Assembly: GCF_018403685.1 (NCBI RefSeq)
Contig: NZ_BOVK01000025.1
Location: forward strand, 1-64,000
From: Xylanibacillus composti
Lineage (GTDB): Bacteria > Bacillota > Bacilli > Paenibacillales > K13
Direction of reading: 5' to 3'
DNA length: 64,000 nucleotides
The position numbers were made by a program, and so were the translations under genes. The notes under the pieces are model-generated. The model was not told where the DNA came from. It searched no databases and saw nothing but the letters and a program-made list of their open reading frames with translations. Shown piece by piece: positions 54,356 through 63,656 of this stretch (position 1 is the stretch's first letter; each line of letters starts with the position of its first letter).

Positions 54356-55987
54356 ATGACCTACAAATGGTTTGGACGCAGCAAACTGCAGAAGAAAACT
54401 GAAAAAACGCAGGTTGAGCGGCTGGAGCGCGCAAACGAGCGATTTGTCGCCGATATGGACGATAGGAAGATTGAACATTCCCTCGCGGAAATCAAGGATC
54501 ACTTGCAAGAGCTCTTTTCCGAATGCTCGGATATTGTCATCCGCCCGTTTCGCTTGACCGATGAGACTGAGGCGATCATGCTGTTCGTCGATGGTCTGGT
54601 CCATACAGAGACCGTCAACGATACGATGCGGTTCATCATGAACAGCGATCTGGCGCGCGTGGAGAACGACATGCTTGCGCAAGCCGACATTCCTGTCTCG
54701 CAAATTCAATCTGTCGATACCTACAAGGATGCGCTGCTTTCTGTGCTGAGCGGCGATACGGCCCTGTTCTTTGACGGAGAAGAACGGGCGATCCTGCTCG
54801 GCATCCGCGGTCCCGACACCCGCTCCATCTCCGAGCCGGAGACGGAGGCCGCCATTCGCGGCCCGCGCGAGGGATTCATTGAAAATATGCGCACGAACAC
54901 GTCCATGCTGCGCCGAAAGCTGCGCACCCCCGACTTGAAAATCAAGTCCATGACGATCGGCAAGCGCTCCAATACCAATATCGGCATTGCTTATTTGAAG
55001 TCTATAGCGGATCCGGACATGGTGAAGGAAGTGACCGGCCGGCTGGAAAAAATCGATGTCGACGGAATCTTCGAAACTGGCTATATCGAAGAATGGATTC
55101 AGGATCATTCCTATTCGCCGTTTCCGCAGGTGCAGTATACCGAAAGGCCCGACACTGTGGCGGCCAACCTGCTCGAAGGGCGTGTCGCAATTATCGTGGA
55201 CGGCACACCGTTCGTGCTGCTGGTGCCGGTCACCTTCTGGATGATGGTGCAGGCGAGCGAGGACTATTATGAACGAGTGCCGGTCGGGTACTTCATCCGC
55301 TGGCTGAGGTACATCTTTTTGTTCATTGCTCTACTGACACCGGCCTTTTACGTGGCCGTGACCACCTTTCACCAGGCTATGATTCCGACAACCTTGCTGC
55401 TCAGCATCGCGGCTGCACGCGAATCCATCCCGTTCCCGGCCGTAGTCGAAGCGTTGATTATGGAGGTCACGTTCGAGGCGCTGCGCGAGGCGGGCATCCG
55501 CCTGCCCAAGACCGTAGGACAGGCTGTCAGCATTCTGGGCGCGCTCGTCATTGGCCAGGCTGCTGTTCAAGCCGGTATTGTATCCGCTCCTATGGTCATT
55601 GTCGTTTCCATCACCGGCATCGCCTCCTTTACACTGCCCAAGTTCAACCTCGCCATCACCATACGCATGCTGCGCTTTCCATTCATTTTTGCCGCTTCGC
55701 TGTTCGGCGTCTTCGGCATGATTTTGTGCGGCATGCTTCTCCTCGGCCACATGGTGTCGCTGCGCTCCTTCGGGGTCCCCTTTATGGCGCCAGTTGCACC
55801 GCTGATCCCGGGGGATTTGCGCGACGTGCTGCTGCGCAAGCCGCTGTGGCTGATCCGTCGCAGACCGTTGATGCTGCCTGTGCAGAACCGCCTGCGGCAA
55901 GGCCCGGAGCTGCCCGAGGAAATCCGCCAGCAGGGCGGACAGCGAGGCGGGCGCATCTCGCATGACGAACAGGAGAGAGACTCATGA
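54356..55987 (+). CDS. gerAA: Spore germination protein, GerA (A-subunit) family
   Basis: 543 residues. Cytoplasmic N-terminal domain, then VDGTPFVLLVPVTFWMMVQASEDYYERVPVGYF and five or so C-terminal membrane helices, all typical of GerA A-subunits. Together with the B and C proteins it forms the nutrient receptor in the spore inner membrane. The ATG at 54356 has GGGAGGG upstream. It overlaps the next gene by ATGA. Confidence 0.93.
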   Translation: MTYKWFGRSKLQKKTEKTQVERLERANERFVADMDDRKIEHSLAEIKDHLQELFSECSDIVIRPFRLTDETEAIMLFVDGLVHTETVNDTMRFIMNSDLARVENDMLAQADIPVSQIQSVDTYKDALLSVLSGDTALFFDGEERAILLGIRGPDTRSISEPETEAAIRGPREGFIENMRTNTSMLRRKLRTPDLKIKSMTIGKRSNTNIGIAYLKSIADPDMVKEVTGRLEKIDVDGIFETGYIEEWIQDHSYSPFPQVQYTERPDTVAANLLEGRVAIIVDGTPFVLLVPVTFWMMVQASEDYYERVPVGYFIRWLRYIFLFIALLTPAFYVAVTTFHQAMIPTTLLLSIAAARESIPFPAVVEALIMEVTFEALREAGIRLPKTVGQAVSILGALVIGQAAVQAGIVSAPMVIVVSITGIASFTLPKFNLAITIRMLRFPFIFAASLFGVFGMILCGMLLLGHMVSLRSFGVPFMAPVAPLIPGDLRDVLLRKPLWLIRRRPLMLPVQNRLRQGPELPEEIRQQGGQRGGRISHDEQERDS

Positions 55988-57156
55988 AACATAGAGCCAT
56001 CCGCACCCTGATCGTGCTGCTCCTGACAGCAGTGCTTTTGACCGGTTGCTGGGACCGCATAGAGATCAACGATATTGCCATCGTCATGATGACCGCTCTC
56101 GACGCCGCGCCCGGAGGCAAATTCCGCGAATGCATAGAAGTGGCGCTGACCGGCCAGCTGGGCGGGCCTTCCGGCGGCGGCGGCGGTACCGGAGGCGACA
56201 AAGTTTACTACACCAACAGCGCAGTAGGCCAAACCGTGCGCGATGCGTCCGGGGCGCTGCAGCAGAGCATGTCGCGCCAGCTGTTTTTCGCCCACAGACG
56301 CGTGCTGCTTGTCGGGGAAGAGCTGGCCAGACGCGGTCTGGCCGACTTGTTCGACGTCGTCGTACGCATTCCGGAAAACCGGATGTCAGCTTATATTGTG
56401 ATAACCCAAGGAAGCGCGTGTGAAGTGATGAGTGCTGATACGAAGCTGGAGCGATTTACCGGCGAGGCCATCCGGGAGATCATCACCATGCAAAGCGCCA
56501 TCCCCTCGGACATTAAGGATGCTACGCTCGCTTTAGCCTCCGACGGGAAGGATGCCGTGCTGCCATACCTGGATCTTCGCGAAATTCAAGATCCGAACCT
56601 GGACGCGCAAGAGGCGGCCTTCCAGGGCTTTGCCTTCTTCCGCAATGACCGAATGGCAGGAACGCTGAAGCAAGACAAAGCGCTCGGCTTGTTATGGCTC
56701 ATGAATTCAGTGAATCCGTACAGCGAGACCATTCCCTTTCATAAAGGCCATGTGTCGTTAGAGATTCAAAATGGCAAAAGCGACATCAAACCCAGCCTTC
56801 GCAACGGGAGGGTGCATGTTTCAATCGACGCCAAGTTGCAGGCCCAGGTATTGGAGAACCTGTCCGAGGCCAGTCTGGACGATCCTGATGGATTGGATAG
56901 GCTAGCCCGGGCGCTGGAGGAGCGAATCGAATCCAATATGCGCGCCGCCTTGAAGGATTTGCAAAAGCACGGCTCGGACGCGCTCGGAACAGGTACAATG
57001 GTGTATCGCCATTTTCCAAGCCTTTGGCTGGACCACTATAAGGACGACTGGAACGAGAAATTTGCGCAAATTCCTTTTGATATCCAGGTAAACGCCACCA
57101 TCAGCAAACTCGGCATGATCTCGGACAATGTTACGAAAAAGGAGGTTTCGCCTTGA
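55984..57156 (+). CDS. gerAC: Spore germination lipoprotein, GerC family
   Basis: 390 residues. Signal peptide with lipobox VLLTGCWDR, the usual start of mature GerAC proteins, followed by RQLFFAHRRVLLVGEELAR and a C-terminal domain ending in the expected alpha/beta pattern. It is the lipid-anchored subunit of the germinant receptor on the outer face of the inner spore membrane. Coupled to gerAA by ATGA and to the next small gene by TTGA. Confidence 0.93.
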   Translation: MKHRAIRTLIVLLLTAVLLTGCWDRIEINDIAIVMMTALDAAPGGKFRECIEVALTGQLGGPSGGGGGTGGDKVYYTNSAVGQTVRDASGALQQSMSRQLFFAHRRVLLVGEELARRGLADLFDVVVRIPENRMSAYIVITQGSACEVMSADTKLERFTGEAIREIITMQSAIPSDIKDATLALASDGKDAVLPYLDLREIQDPNLDAQEAAFQGFAFFRNDRMAGTLKQDKALGLLWLMNSVNPYSETIPFHKGHVSLEIQNGKSDIKPSLRNGRVHVSIDAKLQAQVLENLSEASLDDPDGLDRLARALEERIESNMRAALKDLQKHGSDALGTGTMVYRHFPSLWLDHYKDDWNEKFAQIPFDIQVNATISKLGMISDNVTKKEVSP

Positions 57157-57386
57157 ACCCGTTGTTTATGCTGCTTGTGCCCCTCTTATTCCTTGGAGCA
57201 GCGCTGTGGGGATTCGGGAAGCTCAAGGAAGCCGGCCGGGGGGAGCGCCTGCTCGCCGGAGCGATCCTCGGGGTTTCCTTGTTCCTCTACTTATGCGCCG
57301 TCTTGGACTATGAGCCCTGGATGCCGAACGATCTGTATAAAAGGCTTGCTATATGGTTTCAACACAGCTATATCGAGGAATCCTGA
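57153..57386 (+). CDS. Small membrane protein in ger operon
   Basis: 77 residues with two membrane helices (about 3-20 and 32-50) and a polar C-terminus. The TTG start at 57153 overlaps the gerAC stop (TTGA), with AAAGGAGGT 6 bases upstream, so the start is well supported. Position suggests a fourth, GerD-subunit-like component of the receptor; no sequence family was recognised. Confidence 0.75.
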   Translation: MNPLFMLLVPLLFLGAALWGFGKLKEAGRGERLLAGAILGVSLFLYLCAVLDYEPWMPNDLYKRLAIWFQHSYIEES

Positions 57387-57412
57387 GTCCGCCGGATAAG
57401 GAGGGAACGCTA

Positions 57413-58705
57413 ATGCGAACCGAACGAATTTCAATCCGCCAGTTTGCCTGGATGGTGACTGTCCTGCTCGTCGGCACCAGCTTGTTCACGCTGACCCGAC
57501 AGCTGCCGCGCATCGCCTCCCAGGATGCCTGGCTGTCCTATATCCTGCCTGCCATTTATGCATTTGCTGTAGCAGCGCTATTCTCCATGCTGGCTGCTCG
57601 TTATCCCGGAAAAAATATCTTTGAGATCGCTAGGGAAGCTGCCGGCCGCTGGGCGGGCGGGGCGCTGAACGGACTGCTCATCGCGCATTTCCTGTTGATT
57701 GCGATCCGTGATCTGAAGCTTATAGCCTTCTTTTCCCAATCTACTCTGCTCGGGGCCACCCCGATTGAAATCATCCTGTTCTTGCTGGTTCTGGCTACTG
57801 TATACTACGCCAGCTTGTCTATAGAAGACCATGCCCGTGTTATAGAGCTGATCTTTCCCTTCATGGTCCTATTTACGCTTATTACCCCCTTTCTGTTGAC
57901 CGGGGATATGAACCTTTCGAGACTGGAGCCTTTTTTGGTCGTACACCCAGGCAGACTGGGGATGTCCAGCCTGATTCAGGCAGCCTCGTTCGGCGACCTC
58001 CTGATCATGGGCGCTTTTTTACATACGCTTGCCCGCGCTTCAGCCATTCACGTTGCCCTGCGCAAAGGGATTCTAATCAGCACAATTCTGCTTACCGCCA
58101 TCTTGCTTCTGATCATCAATGTGCTCGGGGAAGACCTTGCGTCGGATTTGACTTACCCGGCTTTTACTATGATCGAGCAGCTGCAGCTGACGGATTTTTT
58201 GGATCGGCTGGAAATTTTCATCCTGTTCGTGTGGGTACCGTTTGCCACTATGAAATCTGTTCTGACCTTCGCCGCCATCTTATACGGTTTGTCCAGCTTT
58301 TTCGGTCATCGGAGCATGAACCGGTTCCACATACCGCTCGGATTGCTCCTGTTGTTCGCCAGCTACTTCTCCTTCGATTCTGTCATCGATGTGTTCGCTT
58401 TCAGCATGCTGCCTAACGTGCTGAATCAAGCTGCGGTTCAGATCGTCCTATTCGGCATCCTGCTGCTGGCCGTACTGTTCCGACGAACCGCCGGCAGCAG
58501 CAATGACACTGATCATGCTTCCCCCGGCCTGGTTCGAACGACGGCGCTGCTGCTGGCAGCCGCGGCCATCCTCCTCCCGGCGCTGTTCTTGGCCAAAACC
58601 CATGCCTGGGTGGGGGATGCCTGCGCATTAGGTTATGTCTGTTTGCTGCTGCTCGCGTTCGCAAGCAGCTACAGTGAAGTGCGCGAAGTGAAAAAAATCG
58701 AATAA
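57413..58705 (+). CDS. gerAB: Spore germination protein, GerB (B-subunit) family
   Basis: 430 residues with about eleven membrane helices, a transporter-like fold of the amino acid/polyamine superfamily. It starts MRTERISIRQF, like other GerAB proteins, and is expected to bind the germinant. The ATG at 57413 has AAGGAGGG upstream; the open frame before it is read-through. Gene order A-C-small-B differs from the classical A-B-C order. Confidence 0.9.
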   Translation: MRTERISIRQFAWMVTVLLVGTSLFTLTRQLPRIASQDAWLSYILPAIYAFAVAALFSMLAARYPGKNIFEIAREAAGRWAGGALNGLLIAHFLLIAIRDLKLIAFFSQSTLLGATPIEIILFLLVLATVYYASLSIEDHARVIELIFPFMVLFTLITPFLLTGDMNLSRLEPFLVVHPGRLGMSSLIQAASFGDLLIMGAFLHTLARASAIHVALRKGILISTILLTAILLLIINVLGEDLASDLTYPAFTMIEQLQLTDFLDRLEIFILFVWVPFATMKSVLTFAAILYGLSSFFGHRSMNRFHIPLGLLLLFASYFSFDSVIDVFAFSMLPNVLNQAAVQIVLFGILLLAVLFRRTAGSSNDTDHASPGLVRTTALLLAAAAILLPALFLAKTHAWVGDACALGYVCLLLLAFASSYSEVREVKKIE

Positions 58706-58820
58706 AAATCGCACAGCAGGAAGGTTTTTCCCGTCTTGTGACGAATATTGTTTGTTGCGAGTATCTCGCATTCAGGAGAAATCTCTGACGATAAACGGTT
58801 GTGAATGCACAGGAGGAAGC

Positions 58821-59885
58821 ATGAAGAAGAAGCGGAGCCATACCCTCACATTTGTCATGGTGCCCGAAGCTGATCAGCAGAGCCGCCAGTTTCGCATACC
58901 GAAGCTTGTGCTTTGGTCCGTTCCGGCAACGATTCTCGGGCTGATTGCCTTGGTCATCTTGCAAGTTCATTACTATCAATTAACCAGACAATATAATGCA
59001 GAGCTTACCGAGCTGCTAGCCCTGAAAGAGTCAGAGCTGCAGATGGTAGCGGCCGACAAGGACCGCCAAATCCAACACCTGCACAATAACGTGATCGAGG
59101 TGTCCCGACAAGCCGAGCAAGTCCAACATAAAGTACAGCAATTAAGAGAATTGGAAAATGAATTGAGAGGCATAGCCAACCCGGATCAACCTGCAGAGAC
59201 CAGCCAAGCTGCATCGAAAAATCCGCCCGTCACGATCGCATCGGCGTTCTCCACTCTTTCCCACGGCATTTCCGGACTGCAGCCGCAGCTTGGCTTGCGG
59301 CAAGCAGACAGCCAGAATGGGATCGGAGGGCAGGACCATCCGCTGGACGATGCCGATATGCTGGCTATCCTTGATGAAACGGGACATTCTTTCGAGTCGT
59401 TGAGCGAGGAGCTGGATGACTTGTCGATCAGCCTGAAGGACGCGAAGGAAAAGGTGGAGGCGTATCAGCATTTGCAGCGCATTACGCCCTCCATCTGGCC
59501 GACGGCTTACCGCAAGGTCACTTCTACCTTCGGCACGCGCAAGGACCCATTCACTGGCAGATGGAGCTTTCATTCCGGCATAGACATTGCAGGCTCTCAC
59601 GGCTCTTCCGTCTACACTACAGCAGATGGGGTCGTTACCCATGCAGGATACAGCCGGTCGGAAGGATATAATGTCATCATCAATCATTCGAACGGCATCA
59701 AAACCCATTACATGCATTTAAGCAAAATTACGGTCGAGCAAGGGGAAAGCGTAGAGAAGGGCGATATCATCGGACAGATGGGCTCAACGGGACGAAGTAC
59801 GGGGACACACCTTCACTACGAGGTCATTGTCAACGGACAATCTGTAGACCCCAAGCCGTACATGAAGAGCTCGCGGGAGGATTAA
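58821..59885 (+). CDS. M23 family peptidoglycan endopeptidase
   Basis: 354 residues. Basic N-terminus, one membrane helix (about 30-50), a coiled coil (55-120), a linker, then an M23 domain (about 235-345) with FHSGIDIAG and THLHYEV, the zinc and catalytic His/Asp. It should cleave peptide cross-links outside the membrane. AGGAGG lies just before the ATG at 58821. The stop overlaps the bactofilin start (TAATG); M23-bactofilin pairs are known cell-shape modules. Confidence 0.92.
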   Translation: MKKKRSHTLTFVMVPEADQQSRQFRIPKLVLWSVPATILGLIALVILQVHYYQLTRQYNAELTELLALKESELQMVAADKDRQIQHLHNNVIEVSRQAEQVQHKVQQLRELENELRGIANPDQPAETSQAASKNPPVTIASAFSTLSHGISGLQPQLGLRQADSQNGIGGQDHPLDDADMLAILDETGHSFESLSEELDDLSISLKDAKEKVEAYQHLQRITPSIWPTAYRKVTSTFGTRKDPFTGRWSFHSGIDIAGSHGSSVYTTADGVVTHAGYSRSEGYNVIINHSNGIKTHYMHLSKITVEQGESVEKGDIIGQMGSTGRSTGTHLHYEVIVNGQSVDPKPYMKSSRED

Positions 59886-60280
59886 TGCCTATGTCAATGC
59901 TGGGACGCAAGAAACCGGACGAAGGCAAGCTGGACACACTCATAGGCCAAGGCACAGAAATAGAAGGCGTGCTGCGCAGCACCGGCAGCATTCGGATCGA
60001 AGGCACTTTTAGCGGCAAGCTCGAGACACAGGGAGACATCACAATTGGCGAGCAAGCGCTGGCCAAATCCGACATGCAGGCGCGCCACGTTTGGATCGCG
60101 GGACAGGTGATCGGCAATGTCCAGACATCCGGCACCCTCTCGATCCTGCAAGGCGGCTCGCTGCGCGGCGATGTTTCCTGCCATGCTTTGGTTATAGAAG
60201 AAGGCGCCTTCTTCGAAGGCAAGAGCCATATGCTTCAGGAGGCCGCAGCAACCAAGGAACAGAAAGCGAAGACGCAGTAA
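59885..60280 (+). CDS. Bactofilin
   Basis: 131 residues. A beta-helical bactofilin domain with the repeating pattern GTEIEGVLRSTGSIRIEGTFSG, GDITIGEQA, VWIAGQVIGNVQTSG. It polymerises under the membrane and guides cell-wall hydrolases or shape. It is translationally coupled to the M23 peptidase gene (TAATG, GGGAGG upstream). The following ATGs at 59891 and 59897 are alternative starts. Confidence 0.92.
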   Translation: MPMSMLGRKKPDEGKLDTLIGQGTEIEGVLRSTGSIRIEGTFSGKLETQGDITIGEQALAKSDMQARHVWIAGQVIGNVQTSGTLSILQGGSLRGDVSCHALVIEEGAFFEGKSHMLQEAAATKEQKAKTQ

Positions 60281-60297
60281 TGCTTAAGCAAACATCA

Positions 60298-60351
60298 ACG
60301 GAGCTGCCTCACACTCAGGAGAGATGATCGATGAGTGGGAGACAGCTCCGT
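60298..60351 (+). terminator. Probable terminator after the bactofilin gene
   Basis: ACGGAGCTG (60298-60306) pairs with CAGCTCCGT (60343-60351); inner CTCACACTC/GAGTGGGAG extends it. The T-run is weak. Confidence 0.55.
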
Positions 60352-60424
60352 TCTGCGTTATACAAAACCTTGCAGAGCGTGGAACTTTCGCAAGTACGTT
60401 CAGTTCCTCGCTGCCGGGCTTTCT

Positions 60425-61375
60425 TTATGACGCGACATCCCGCTTCGTGAAGACTAGCCAGGACAAGAGATTGAAGACGATAAAGTACAAGGCCAGCATC
60501 GTGATCGAGAAGCCCATCGTCATCCCTTCCACGATCGGGCGATTTTCCAGATGCTGCGTCAAATCGGTATTGGCGAACAACAGGTACTTGGCCCAGTCGA
60601 AGAACATGGCCAGATTAATCGTGACCAAGTATCCCATAAGCAGCGCTACGATGGAAAACGCGATCGCAAGCGCGCTGCTGCGGAATACCGACGAGATCAT
60701 GAACGCCATCGTCACGATCATAATCAGTTCCACGGTTGACAACGCGTAGGCTTTCAGTACATGCCCGAACAAGCTTACTTCCTTCACGCCGTCACCTGCT
60801 CCATTGATAATCAGAAGCGGCTGGCCAAAACCGCTGAAGCCATACAGGACGCCGTTCAGCGCGATTGAGAAGACGAGCAGGGCCACCAGCAAAAACAAGG
60901 CGTACAGGAAGGAAGCCAAATATTTCGACAGCAGAATCTTCGCGCGGGATGCAGGCCGGATCAAGAGCATCTTGATCGTCCCCCAAGTGAATTCAGACGC
61001 AACGATATCCCCGGCGACAATGACGGTCATGATGGTCACCAGCATGATAAAACCGGTCGAATCCAATACGCCGCCCCACATGGTTGCGTTGACCGGCGGA
61101 ATATCATGCTCCAGCGCGTACTCGATTTTCATGAGCTCATGCTGGAGCTGTTCTCTTGCCGCAGGCGGCACATTGTCAATATCCTGGCTTAAATATTGGC
61201 GATCGCGCTCGTAGCGTTCCCGCCAATCATAGTCCGACAATTCATTGGTGAAAAAAAACATCATCAACACGACAAACGCATAGAGGCCAAGAACGATGCC
61301 AAGCATGATCCAGGTACGCGGACGCCGGTAAATCTTCATATTCTCATTGCGAATCAGATTAAGCAATCTGGTCAC
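60425..61375 (-). CDS. ABC-2 type exporter permease
   Basis: 316 residues with about six membrane helices and a large first extracellular loop of about 75 residues between helices 1 and 2 (NELSDYDWRERYERD...). It is the membrane subunit for the ATPase encoded upstream, and its start (GTG at 61375) overlaps that gene by 17 bases. Similar BcrA-type exporters confer peptide-antibiotic tolerance; substrate not shown here. Confidence 0.87.
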   Translation of the reverse strand: MTRLLNLIRNENMKIYRRPRTWIMLGIVLGLYAFVVLMMFFFTNELSDYDWRERYERDRQYLSQDIDNVPPAAREQLQHELMKIEYALEHDIPPVNATMWGGVLDSTGFIMLVTIMTVIVAGDIVASEFTWGTIKMLLIRPASRAKILLSKYLASFLYALFLLVALLVFSIALNGVLYGFSGFGQPLLIINGAGDGVKEVSLFGHVLKAYALSTVELIMIVTMAFMISSVFRSSALAIAFSIVALLMGYLVTINLAMFFDWAKYLLFANTDLTQHLENRPIVEGMTMGFSITMLALYFIVFNLLSWLVFTKRDVAS

Positions 61376-62285
61376 CCCCCGTCATTTCCAGGAAAACGTC
61401 CTCGAGCGATTTCGTTGTCGCCTGAATGCTGTACACTTGAATGCCCGCTGCTACCAATTGCGCATTCAGCTTCGGAATGTCCTCCCGCTTCAAGGCAACC
61501 TCCAGTTTCCCGCTTCTCACCGCAGCGGACTCGTCGAAGGACCTGGCTACTTCCAGCGCTTGCTCGGACGGCTCCGCCTCGAGCTGCACAACAGCAGCTG
61601 AGCCTTCCAGCTGATCGCCCTTGACTGTACGCACATCGATCAACCGGCCATTCTGAATAATCGCGACCTTATCGCACATCAGTTCCATTTCGGACAGCAA
61701 GTGACTGGAGACCACCACCGCGATGTTCTCCTCGCGCGACAGCTTGCGCAAGTAGTCGCGAAGCTCTCGTATGCCCGCCGGATCAAGACCGTTCGTCGGC
61801 TCGTCCAGAATGAGCAGGGAAGGCCGGTGAAGCAGCGCTTGCGCTACCCCCAGACGCTGCCGCATGCCGAGCGAGTAAGTCTTCACCTTCTCGTGGATTC
61901 GGTTCGACAAGCCGACCAGGGAAACGACTTCATCGATTCGCTCACGGGCAATGCCTTCCCGCATCCGCGCATAGTGCAGAAGATTTTGATAGCCGCTCAG
62001 AAATTTATACATCTCCGGGTTTTCGACTATGGCGCCTACATGCCGGATCGCTTTCTCGAAATCCTTGGCGATGCTGGCTCCCTCAATCATAATTTCGCCC
62101 TCCGTAATGGACATCAGCCCGACCATCATGCGAATGGTCGTTGTTTTGCCCGCGCCATTGGGCCCAAGAAATCCGAACACTTCCCCCCTGGGCACGTCAA
62201 AGGACAGTTTATCGATAATCGTCTTTCCTCCGATTTTTTTGCTGACGTTGCGGAGCTGTACAATCGGTGTACCCGATTCGTTCAT
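61359..62285 (-). CDS. ABC exporter ATP-binding subunit, BcrA-like
   Basis: 308 residues. Walker A GPNGAGKTTT, signature YSLGMRQRLG, Walker B LLILDEPTNGLDP and switch SSHLLSEME. The C-terminal domain is typical of the bacitracin/lantibiotic exporter subgroup. GAGGAGG lies upstream of the ATG at 62285. It is divergent from a two-component system, a common layout for envelope-stress sensing and detoxification. Confidence 0.92.
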   Translation of the reverse strand: MNESGTPIVQLRNVSKKIGGKTIIDKLSFDVPRGEVFGFLGPNGAGKTTTIRMMVGLMSITEGEIMIEGASIAKDFEKAIRHVGAIVENPEMYKFLSGYQNLLHYARMREGIARERIDEVVSLVGLSNRIHEKVKTYSLGMRQRLGVAQALLHRPSLLILDEPTNGLDPAGIRELRDYLRKLSREENIAVVVSSHLLSEMELMCDKVAIIQNGRLIDVRTVKGDQLEGSAAVVQLEAEPSEQALEVARSFDESAAVRSGKLEVALKREDIPKLNAQLVAAGIQVYSIQATTKSLEDVFLEMTGGDQIA

Positions 62286-62456
62286 TCTTACATCCTCCTC
62301 ATGAATTTGAGTTATATATTATCAGCCGCCCGTCGGAGCTGTCTACATGAGCCTGGTCACATTTTTGGAATATGACTGATTTCACTATGCCTGTCTGTAC
62401 GCTTCAGGTACAATGAAGCTATGTCGCTATCCTGAACGGATTGGAGGCTCTTGTCT

Positions 62457-63647
62457 ATGAATGAGCCCAAGCAATGGCACTGGGTGGATTGGGTGCTGTT
62501 CTGTATCTATACCATGTGGATGAGTGTGGGACTCTTTTATTTATTCTTGGCGCCCGAGTCCTTGCATAACCCTCCCGCTTTGCAAACAGCTGCGCTCAAT
62601 GTGTTGTGTTACGCCTTGCCGCTCTTGTTCTGGCATCCCGGATCGGTAAAGCCTGGCCTGTTCGCTCTTACTGTGCTGCTGACCTCTGTCGCGGCGCAAT
62701 CCTATATGATCTACGAAACCCAGGAACCGGTCTCTTACGTCATCATTTCGGTGCTGATTGTCGGCTATTTGGGGCAGAAACGCGATCTGCTGTGGACGTT
62801 TCCCGTATTTGTCCTGCTGCTGCCGGCCACATACCCGCTGCTTATTCACGATCTCGAAATCGTAAATATGTTCGACCTGTACGCTGTCTATTTCTTGATG
62901 TTCGGCATCGGCTTTACCTTGGGACGCATCATGGAATCGAACCAGAAGATGAAGCAGCTGCTCAAGGAGAACGAGGAGCAGTATTTGCTGATTCAGAATC
63001 AAAACAATATTTTGCAGCAGTATTCGCAAGAGGTCGAGAGGCTCACCATTCTGGAGGAGCGCGATCGGCTCGCACGCGAGCTGCACGACACGGTCGGCCA
63101 TACGTTCACCTCTGTCATCATGGGCATGGATGCCGTGCATTACTTGATCCAAACCGATCCGGACAAGGCTGTACAACGGCTGGAGGTGCTGCGCGAGGTG
63201 ACCCGCAACGGGCTGCAGGAAGTGCGGAAGCATATCCACCATCTGGCCCCTGATCTGGAAGAAGGCAAGCTGTACCCGCAATTGGAGCGGATCGCACATG
63301 CCTTCGCTTCCCATACCGGCACCCAGATTGCTGTTAGGCAATCCGGTCCAGATGCGGAGTTGTCCCGGCATGCCAAGCTTACCTTGATCCGCTGCCTGCA
63401 GGAAGCGCTGACCAATGCCAAGCGCCACGGTCAGGCGGCCTCGATCGATGTGGGCCTGGTCAGCTCTGCCGACAAGGTCGCCTTGACGGTCACCGATAAT
63501 GGAGCCGGCTGCGATGAGGTTGAATACGGCTTCGGCATTCAATCGATGAAGGAACGCATCGCCGCTCTGCACGGCGAACTGAAGATCTATTCCAAACGCG
63601 GAGAAGGAACAGTGTTGATGGTCACCGTTCCTGCCCAGAAAGGATGA
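62457..63647 (+). CDS. Sensor histidine kinase, NarL/DesK class
   Basis: 396 residues. Four or five membrane helices (11-150) with very short loops, a short coiled coil (165-195), HisKA_3 with phospho-acceptor His210 in RLARELHDTVGHTF, and an HATPase domain (NAKRHGQAA, DNGAGC, GFGIQSMKERI). It should sense an intramembrane signal and phosphorylate the regulator encoded next. The ATG at 62457 has GGAGG 9 bases upstream; a TTG six bases earlier is possible. Divergent from the ABC exporter. Confidence 0.92.
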   Translation: MNEPKQWHWVDWVLFCIYTMWMSVGLFYLFLAPESLHNPPALQTAALNVLCYALPLLFWHPGSVKPGLFALTVLLTSVAAQSYMIYETQEPVSYVIISVLIVGYLGQKRDLLWTFPVFVLLLPATYPLLIHDLEIVNMFDLYAVYFLMFGIGFTLGRIMESNQKMKQLLKENEEQYLLIQNQNNILQQYSQEVERLTILEERDRLARELHDTVGHTFTSVIMGMDAVHYLIQTDPDKAVQRLEVLREVTRNGLQEVRKHIHHLAPDLEEGKLYPQLERIAHAFASHTGTQIAVRQSGPDAELSRHAKLTLIRCLQEALTNAKRHGQAASIDVGLVSSADKVALTVTDNGAGCDEVEYGFGIQSMKERIAALHGELKIYSKRGEGTVLMVTVPAQKG

Positions 63648-63656
63648 GATGCGAAC

